Positions 59,609 to 64,000 of a DNA stretch of 64,000 bases are shown here, in pieces. Location of the stretch: assembly GCF_051660745.1 (NCBI RefSeq), contig NZ_JBOFQF010000035.1, forward strand, positions 62,001 to 126,000. Direction: 5' to 3'. The position numbers were made by a program, and so were the translations under genes. Origin of the DNA: Segniliparus sp051660745 (GTDB lineage: Bacteria; Actinomycetota; Actinomycetes; Mycobacteriales; Mycobacteriaceae). Position 1 is the stretch's first letter, and each line of letters starts with the position of its first letter. The notes under the pieces are model-generated. The model was not told where the DNA came from. It saw only the letters and a program-made list of their open reading frames with translations, and did no database searches.

Positions 59609-61274
59609 TGAGCTTGCGGTGGGTAACAGAGTGCGGGCGGGCCGCATCGGCGCCGAGGCGATCGATCTTGTTCGCCTCGTAGCCTTGGAAGTTGCCCTCG
59701 AACCAGAACCAGTCCGCCGAGTTGTCGTCGTTGCCCTCCCACGCGAGGATGTGCGTGCAGGTGCGGTCGAGGAACCAGCGGTCGTGGGAGATCACCACGG
59801 CGCAGCCCGGGAACTTGTCGAGCGCGTTCTCCAGCGAGGACAGCGTCTCGACGTCGAGGTCGTTGGTCGGCTCGTCGAGCAGGATCAAGTTCCCGCCCTG
59901 CTTGAGGGTGAGCGCGAGGTTGAGCCGGTTGCGCTCGCCGCCGGAGAGCACGCCCGCAGGCTTCTGCTGGTCCGGCCCTTTGAACCCGAACGCGGAGACA
60001 TACGCGCGGGACGGGATCTCGGTCTGCCCGACCTGGATGTAGTCGAGGCCCTCGGAGACGACCTGCCAGACCGTCTTCGCCGGGTCGATCCCGGCGCGGT
60101 TCTGGTCGACGTAGCTGAGCTTGACGGTCTCGCCGATCTTCACCGTGCCGGAGTCCGCCGACTCGAAGCCGACGATGGTCTTGAACAGCGTGGACTTGCC
60201 GACGCCGTTCGGGCCGATGACGCCGACGATGCCGTTGCGCGGCAACGTGAACGAGAGGTCCTTGATGAGCAGCCGGTCGCCGAAGCCCTTGTCCAGGTGG
60301 TCGACCTCGACCACAACGTTGCCGAGGCGCGGGCCTGCCGGGATCTGGATCTCTTCGAAATCGAGCTTGCGGGTCTTCTCCGCCTCGGCGGCCATCTCCT
60401 CGTAGCGGGTGAGCCTGGCCTTGTTCTTGGCCTGGCGGGCCTTGGCCCCCGAGCGCACCCAGGCCAGCTCTTCCTGCAGGCGCTTTTGCAGCTTCTGGTC
60501 CTTCTTGCCCTGGACTTCGAGACGCTCGGACTTCTTCTCCAGGTACGTGGAGTAGTTGCCCTCGTACGGGTACGCGCGGCCCCGGTCGAGCTCGAGGATC
60601 CACTGGGCGACGTTGTCGAGGAAGTACCGGTCGTGGGTGACGGCGAGGACTGCGCCGGGGTAGCTCGCGAGGAACTGCTCCAGCCACAGGACGCTCTCGG
60701 CGTCGAGGTGGTTGGTCGGCTCGTCGAGGAGCAGGAGGTCGGGCTTGGAGAGCAGGAGCTTGCAGAGCGCGACGCGGCGGCGCTCGCCGCCGGAGAGGTG
60801 CGTGACCGGCTCGTCCGCAGGCGGACAGCGCAACGCGTCCATGGCCTGCTCGAGCTGCGAGTCGAGGTCCCACGCGTCGGCGTGGTCGAGCTCCTCCTGG
60901 AGCCTGCCCATCTCCTCCATGAGCTCGTCGGAGTACTCCGTGGCCATGAGCTCGGCGACCTCGTTGAAGCGGTCGAGCTTCACCTTGATCTCGCCGAGGC
61001 CCGCCTCGACGTTCTGCCGGACGGTCTTCTCCTCGTCGAGCTGCGGCTCCTGCATGAGGATGCCGACAGTCGCCTCGGGAGCGAGGAGGGCGTCGCCGTT
61101 CCCCGGCTGGTCCAGGCCCGCCATGATCTTCAGGACGCTGGACTTGCCAGCGCCGTTGGGGCCGACCACGCCGATCTTCGCCCCCGGAAGGAAGGCAAGG
61201 GTCACGTTGTCGAGGATGACCTTGTCGCCGTGTGCTTTGCGCACATTGCGCATGGTGTAGATGTAATCCGCCAC
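59598..61274 (-). CDS. ettA: ABC-F translation factor EttA
   Basis: 558 residues, two ABC cassettes without membrane part. Cassette 1 has GPNGAGKSSVL, LSGGERRRVALCKLLL, LLLLDEPTNHLDAESV. Cassette 2 has GPNGVGKSTLF, LSGGERNRLNLALTL, LILLDEPTNDLDVETL. The inter-domain linker is rich in Lys/Arg (KKSERLEVQGKKDQKLQKRL). Binds the ribosomal E site and gates the first elongation step by energy state. GTG 61274 has no Shine-Dalgarno, but a TAAGAT box six bases upstream suggests leaderless initiation. Confidence 0.95.
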   Translation of the reverse strand: MADYIYTMRNVRKAHGDKVILDNVTLAFLPGAKIGVVGPNGAGKSSVLKIMAGLDQPGNGDALLAPEATVGILMQEPQLDEEKTVRQNVEAGLGEIKVKLDRFNEVAELMATEYSDELMEEMGRLQEELDHADAWDLDSQLEQAMDALRCPPADEPVTHLSGGERRRVALCKLLLSKPDLLLLDEPTNHLDAESVLWLEQFLASYPGAVLAVTHDRYFLDNVAQWILELDRGRAYPYEGNYSTYLEKKSERLEVQGKKDQKLQKRLQEELAWVRSGAKARQAKNKARLTRYEEMAAEAEKTRKLDFEEIQIPAGPRLGNVVVEVDHLDKGFGDRLLIKDLSFTLPRNGIVGVIGPNGVGKSTLFKTIVGFESADSGTVKIGETVKLSYVDQNRAGIDPAKTVWQVVSEGLDYIQVGQTEIPSRAYVSAFGFKGPDQQKPAGVLSGGERNRLNLALTLKQGGNLILLDEPTNDLDVETLSSLENALDKFPGCAVVISHDRWFLDRTCTHILAWEGNDDNSADWFWFEGNFQGYEANKIDRLGADAARPHSVTHRKLTRG

Positions 61275-61280
61275 CGGGCT

Positions 61281-61286
61281 ATCTTA
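61281..61286 (-). promoter_or_regulatory. Candidate leaderless -10 box of ettA
   Basis: TAAGAT on the minus strand, six bases before GTG 61274; the same spacing as at the two LpqH-like genes. Confidence 0.45.
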
Positions 61287-61339
61287 GGCCAACAACAGCC
61301 CTGCCCGTCACAACGGACGCCGACAGCGCTTGTCGGGGC

Positions 61340-61369
61340 GCCTCCGCCCGCCCGCAGGCGGGCAGAGGC
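61340..61369 (-). terminator. Strong hairpin between GNAT gene and ettA
   Basis: 13-bp stem (one mismatch) GCCTCCGCCCGCC with loop CGCA, 26 bases after the GNAT stop. Likely separates the GNAT message from ettA. Confidence 0.55.
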
Positions 61370-61394
61370 ATAACGCCGAATCCCGCGCGCCCGC

Positions 61395-61844
61395 TCATAG
61401 TTCTTTTCGGAAATGGAAAGATGTGATGGAGTAGCCGTGCTTGAAGTACTGCCGGTGCGCTGTCGCGCGCGTCGGCAATGTCCCCGAGTCGAGCTCCACC
61501 CCGGCGAAGCCGAGGCGTTGCGCCTCTTCGTCCACCCACGCGAGCAGCCGCGCCGCGTAGCCCTTCCCCCGGTGCTCGGGGAGGGTGGAGAGGTCGTCGA
61601 TGTAGATATGCCCGCCGGACACCAGGTTGTGGTTGAGCCGGAAGCCCGCCACCGCCGCAGCCTGCTCGGACTTGTCCGGGCCGAGCCCGCCGTCCAAGAA
61701 GAGGCCCGCCAGGCGGTAGCCGAGCGGCCGCTGCAATTCGTCCACCTGGCTCGCGAACGCCTCGGGCGAAGGGAGGTGCGGGCGCAGCTCCCGCATCGCC
61801 AGCCACACCCGGCCCGACTCGCCCCGGCCGATCTCCTCGATCAT
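61395..61844 (-). CDS. GNAT-family N-acetyltransferase
   Basis: 149 residues. Acetyl-CoA loop in LSTLPEHRGKGYAARLLAWVDEEAQRLG (R/Q-x-x-G-x-G/A), preceded by the beta-4 strand HIYIDDL and followed by GVELDSGTLPTRATAHRQYFKHGY. ATG 61844 with AAGGGA upstream, preferred to an extended frame. Substrate unknown. Confidence 0.88.
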   Translation of the reverse strand: MIEEIGRGESGRVWLAMRELRPHLPSPEAFASQVDELQRPLGYRLAGLFLDGGLGPDKSEQAAAVAGFRLNHNLVSGGHIYIDDLSTLPEHRGKGYAARLLAWVDEEAQRLGFAGVELDSGTLPTRATAHRQYFKHGYSITSFHFRKEL

Positions 61845-61938
61845 CGCAGTCCCTTCGGTCACCGGGCCAAGCCTAGCCGTCCGGCGGAAGCCCCCTCCGT
61901 GCCGCATCAGCCCTCAGAGAGACCCCACCTGGTCTATG

Positions 61939-61976
61939 CCATACGACATATGATACATATTTATTGCTCTGTATCA
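61939..61976. promoter_or_regulatory. Motif copy 4 plus TGATACA/TGTATCA inverted repeat
   Basis: CCATACGACATATGA (61,939-61,953) matches the shared 15-bp motif. Overlapping it, TGATACA (61,951) and TGTATCA (61,970) form an exact inverted pair with 12 bases between. AT-rich, 60-97 bases upstream of the LLM gene. Confidence 0.4.
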
Positions 61977-62035
61977 CATGATCGGAGCCGCCGCCCTCTG
62001 GCAGGCGGAACCCCCTCCTCCCGGAAGGACGGACC

Positions 62036-63055
62036 GTGAAACTCGGTTTGAAGCTTTGGTACTCCCCACTGATGCAGTACGCCGACCTGGTGCAGGAGGC
62101 CGAACACCTCGGCTACGACTCGGTGTGGACGGGCGAGACCTGGGGCCAGGACGCCCTGGCCTCGCTGGCCTGGGCGGGATCGCGCACCTCCCGGATCAAA
62201 CTCGGCACCAATATCGCCCAGCTCGCCGCACGCACCCCGACGGCGGCCGCGATGACGGCGATGACCCTCGACCACCTCAGCGGCGGACGGTTCATCCTCG
62301 GCCTCGGAGCCTCGGGGCCCCAGGTGGTCGAAGGCTGGTTCGGGCAGCCGTACCCCAAGCCGCTGGCCCGCACCCGCGAGTATGTCGAGATCATCCGCAA
62401 GGTGCTGCGGCGGGACGCCCCAGTGACCTATCAGGGCGAGTTCTACACGCTGCCCTACGACGGCGGGGCCCGGCTCGGCAAACCGCTCAAAACCATCATC
62501 CACCCGCTTCGGGAGGACTTGCCGGTCTACCTCGCGGCGATCGGCCCGAAGAACCTGGAGCTCGCGGGCGAGATCGCCGACGGATTGCTGCCGATCTTCT
62601 ACTCGCCGAAGACAGACGGCTACTTCCGCGAGGCCCTCGGCCGAGGGTTCGCCAAGCCGGGGGCGCGGCGCTCCGCCGCCGACTTCGAGATCGCCGCAGC
62701 CGTGCCGGTCGTCGTCGACGACGACCTCGAGGCCGCGTACGACAAGCTCCGCCCGATGCTCGCCCTCTACATCGGCGGCATGGGCGCGAAAGGCGCGAAC
62801 TTCTACTTCGACAACTTCGTCCGCCTCGGCTACGAGGCCGAGGCCACCGTCATCCAAGACCTCTACCTCGCGGGCAAGAAGGCCGAAGCCACCGCTGCCG
62901 TGCCCGTGGAGCTCATCGAAGACGTGGCGCTCGTCGGCCCCAAAGCGAAGATCAAAGACGACCTGCAGAAGTGGCGGGAGACCCTCGTGACGACCCTGGT
63001 CGTCGACGGGGACGCCGAACAGCTCCGCGCGATCGCAGAGGTCGTCCTCGACTAG
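62036..63055 (+). CDS. LLM-class F420-dependent oxidoreductase
   Basis: 339 residues, luciferase-like barrel. KLGLKLWYSPLMQYADLVQEAE, YDSVWTGETWGQDALASLAW, RIKLGTNIAQLAARTPTAAAMTAMTLDHLSGGRFILGLGASGPQVVEGWFG are hallmarks of F420-using actinobacterial members. GTG 62036 with GGAAGGAC upstream. Second such enzyme in the window, only distantly similar to the one at 7.3 kb. Substrate unknown. Confidence 0.87.
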   Translation: MKLGLKLWYSPLMQYADLVQEAEHLGYDSVWTGETWGQDALASLAWAGSRTSRIKLGTNIAQLAARTPTAAAMTAMTLDHLSGGRFILGLGASGPQVVEGWFGQPYPKPLARTREYVEIIRKVLRRDAPVTYQGEFYTLPYDGGARLGKPLKTIIHPLREDLPVYLAAIGPKNLELAGEIADGLLPIFYSPKTDGYFREALGRGFAKPGARRSAADFEIAAAVPVVVDDDLEAAYDKLRPMLALYIGGMGAKGANFYFDNFVRLGYEAEATVIQDLYLAGKKAEATAAVPVELIEDVALVGPKAKIKDDLQKWRETLVTTLVVDGDAEQLRAIAEVVLD

Positions 63056-63211
63056 CTCCGCCCGCCCTCGCGAACCCGAGCTGGCATTCGCGGACAACCG
63101 CCAGGCTGCTACCCTTCAAGCCAGAACGACGTGGGGTTTCTCGTCGCGGGTCGATGTGGGGCTTTTGGCGCGGCTTCGTGGCACGCCCCAAGAGGGAAGG
63201 GTGGCGACGGA

Positions 63212-63688
63212 ATGGGGCCTCGAACAGATCCCGAAACACGCGAGCGGGCCGCGCGGCAAGTGGCCATGGGCGAGCAGCCCGCCGCCGAGCTCGCCCGCCA
63301 GCTCGGCGTCCGGTCCTCGACCGTCTGGTACTGGGCGCGGCGGTACGCGGCCGAGCACGGCCTGCCCCCGCCCGCATCGCAACGCGGCCCGCAGCGAAGA
63401 CGCTCGCTCGCAGACGAGCTCCTCGCGGGGGCGACCACGCAGGAAGAGCTTGTCGAGCGGCTGAAAGCGCACCGCAACGCGGCGCGGGAGCGCGCGAGCT
63501 CCGCCAAGCGCGCCCAGCCGCAGGCGGGGAAGCGCGCCAGGGTCCCGTACGAGGAGCAGCAGTCGGCCATCAAGCAGTACCTGCAGCGCAAAGCGAGCGC
63601 TCGCGAGCTCGCGGCGCAGCACGGCGTGAGCATCACGACGATCCACTACTGGGTCCGGGGGTACCGGACCGAGCGCGGGATCTTCTGA
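63212..63688 (+). CDS. Putative DNA-binding protein with two HTH motifs
   Basis: 158 residues. HTH 1 at about 10-48 (RERAARQVAMGEQPAAELARQLGVRSSTVWYWARRY) and HTH 2 at about 118-152 (SAIKQYLQRKASARELAAQHGVSITTIHYWVRGY), joined by a basic, Ala-rich helix that may be a coiled coil. The HTH type resembles transposase OrfA/homeodomain-like helices, but no transposase catalytic part or terminal repeats are nearby. ATG 63212 with GGAAGGG upstream. Could be a domesticated transposase fragment or a nucleoid/regulatory protein. Confidence 0.65.
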   Translation: MGPRTDPETRERAARQVAMGEQPAAELARQLGVRSSTVWYWARRYAAEHGLPPPASQRGPQRRRSLADELLAGATTQEELVERLKAHRNAARERASSAKRAQPQAGKRARVPYEEQQSAIKQYLQRKASARELAAQHGVSITTIHYWVRGYRTERGIF

Positions 63689-63692
63689 CCGG

Positions 63693-63944
63693 TCACGCGC
63701 GCCGGGCCGCCAGATCGGCGACCAGGGCCGCGAGCTCCCCCGCTGTCGCCAAGCCGGAGACATCCTCCTCGCCGATCGGCGGCAAGCCGAATTCCAGCTC
63801 GAGCTCCACGATGAGTTCGACGACTCGCACCGAGTGGTAGCCGAGGTCGTCGACGAGGCGGTCGCCGGGCCCGACCACGCGGCCGGGCTCGGGGGCGAGT
63901 TTGCCGATGACTTCGAGCACTCGCGCAGTCACATCGTCAGTCAT
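63693..63944 (-). CDS. Acyl carrier protein
   Basis: 83 residues. The phosphopantetheine site is LVDDLGYHSVRVVELIVELE (Ser within GYHS, where GxDS is usual), followed by the helix-III region FGLPPIGEEDVSGLATAGELAALV. ATG 63944 with AGGA upstream. A separate ACP, not part of the FAS/PKS genes in this window, and starting 12 bases after an upstream frame that leaves the window; probably part of a secondary-metabolite or lipid operon to the right. Confidence 0.85.
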   Translation of the reverse strand: MTDDVTARVLEVIGKLAPEPGRVVGPGDRLVDDLGYHSVRVVELIVELELEFGLPPIGEEDVSGLATAGELAALVADLAARRA

Positions 63945-63956
63945 GCGCCCGCCTTC

Positions 63957-64000
63957 CTACGCTGCCCGGAAGAGCATGGTCTCGGCGGTGAGCCCTGGGC
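63957..64000 (-). CDS. C-terminal end of an upstream gene (partial)
   Basis: Minus-strand frame ending GLTAETMLFRAA before TAG, 12 bases ahead of the ACP start. The tail looks like the end of a real protein in the same operon, but only about 13 residues are visible and the family cannot be named. Confidence 0.35.
   Translation of the reverse strand, partial: PGLTAETMLFRAA

Noticed and set aside
61978..63840. 620-codon plus-strand frame at the right end
   Set aside because: Overlaps the LLM and HTH genes in another frame and lacks recognisable motifs.
1..64000. CRISPR arrays, tRNA or rRNA genes, complete insertion sequences
   Set aside because: No regularly spaced repeats, no cloverleaf with CCA-end context, and no transposase gene with flanking inverted repeats was seen by eye; a covariance search would be needed to exclude small RNAs.

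Overview
The window comes from a GC-rich, mycolic-acid-producing actinobacterium (order Mycobacteriales). It carries pks13, fadD32, a Culp6-type cutinase, a mycolyltransferase, two Emb arabinosyltransferases, menaquinone genes and F420-type flavin oxidoreductases. The LGFP-repeat mycolyltransferase, only two emb genes and strong GC bias would suit a non-Mycobacterium genus such as Segniliparus or Tsukamurella. That is a guess; genus cannot be settled from the sequence.

Layout. (1) 1-22.7 kb, cell-envelope block: pks13 (runs off the left edge), fadD32, an LLM oxidoreductase, the cutinase, two LpqH-like lipoproteins, a small lipoprotein, a mycolyltransferase with LGFP repeats, then polyprenyl synthase-menG-mgtA and, divergently, two emb genes. 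Together these make and attach mycolates, build arabinan and mannosylated lipids, and make menaquinone. (2) 23.0-23.9 kb: an aldo/keto reductase, then about 1.25 kb with no convincing gene. (3) 25.2-35.6 kb: an aromatic-catabolism island in which almost every stop overlaps the next start. It has a cupin ring-ketone dioxygenase, an MFS transporter, a Zn-alcohol dehydrogenase, an AraC regulator, and then pcaH-G-B-L-F-I-J, which takes protocatechuate to succinyl-CoA plus acetyl-CoA. It ends at a gap holding a broken 13E12-type HNH gene. (4) 36.3-44.9 kb: yihY, trpS, xthA, an EamA exporter facing a CGNR regulator, an alpha/beta hydrolase, an XRE/MmyB regulator facing an MFS pump, and coaD. (5) 45.0-53.4 kb: two tandem copies of a metal-hydrolase/VanB-reductase pair, two MmpS-like proteins, csoR-copZ, a nitronate monooxygenase and an AurF-like diiron oxygenase. 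This block sits between coaD and rsmD, which are neighbours in mycobacteria. (6) 53.5-64 kb: rsmD, the proline-degradation pair, an NTF2-like protein, a second CGNR regulator with a perfect 35-bp palindrome beside a VOC/dehydrogenase operon, ettA, a GNAT, a second LLM oxidoreductase, a double-HTH protein and an acyl carrier protein.

The most unusual signal is a roughly 110-bp dispersed repeat with imperfect terminal inverted repeats. Two clear copies (10,990-11,105 and 38,386-38,494) lie in opposite orientations relative to their host genes. Each is in frame after about the fifth codon, adding about 37 residues to the N-terminus of a lipoprotein and of tryptophanyl-tRNA synthetase. A third, diverged copy lies next to the ettA stop codon between 11-bp direct repeats.
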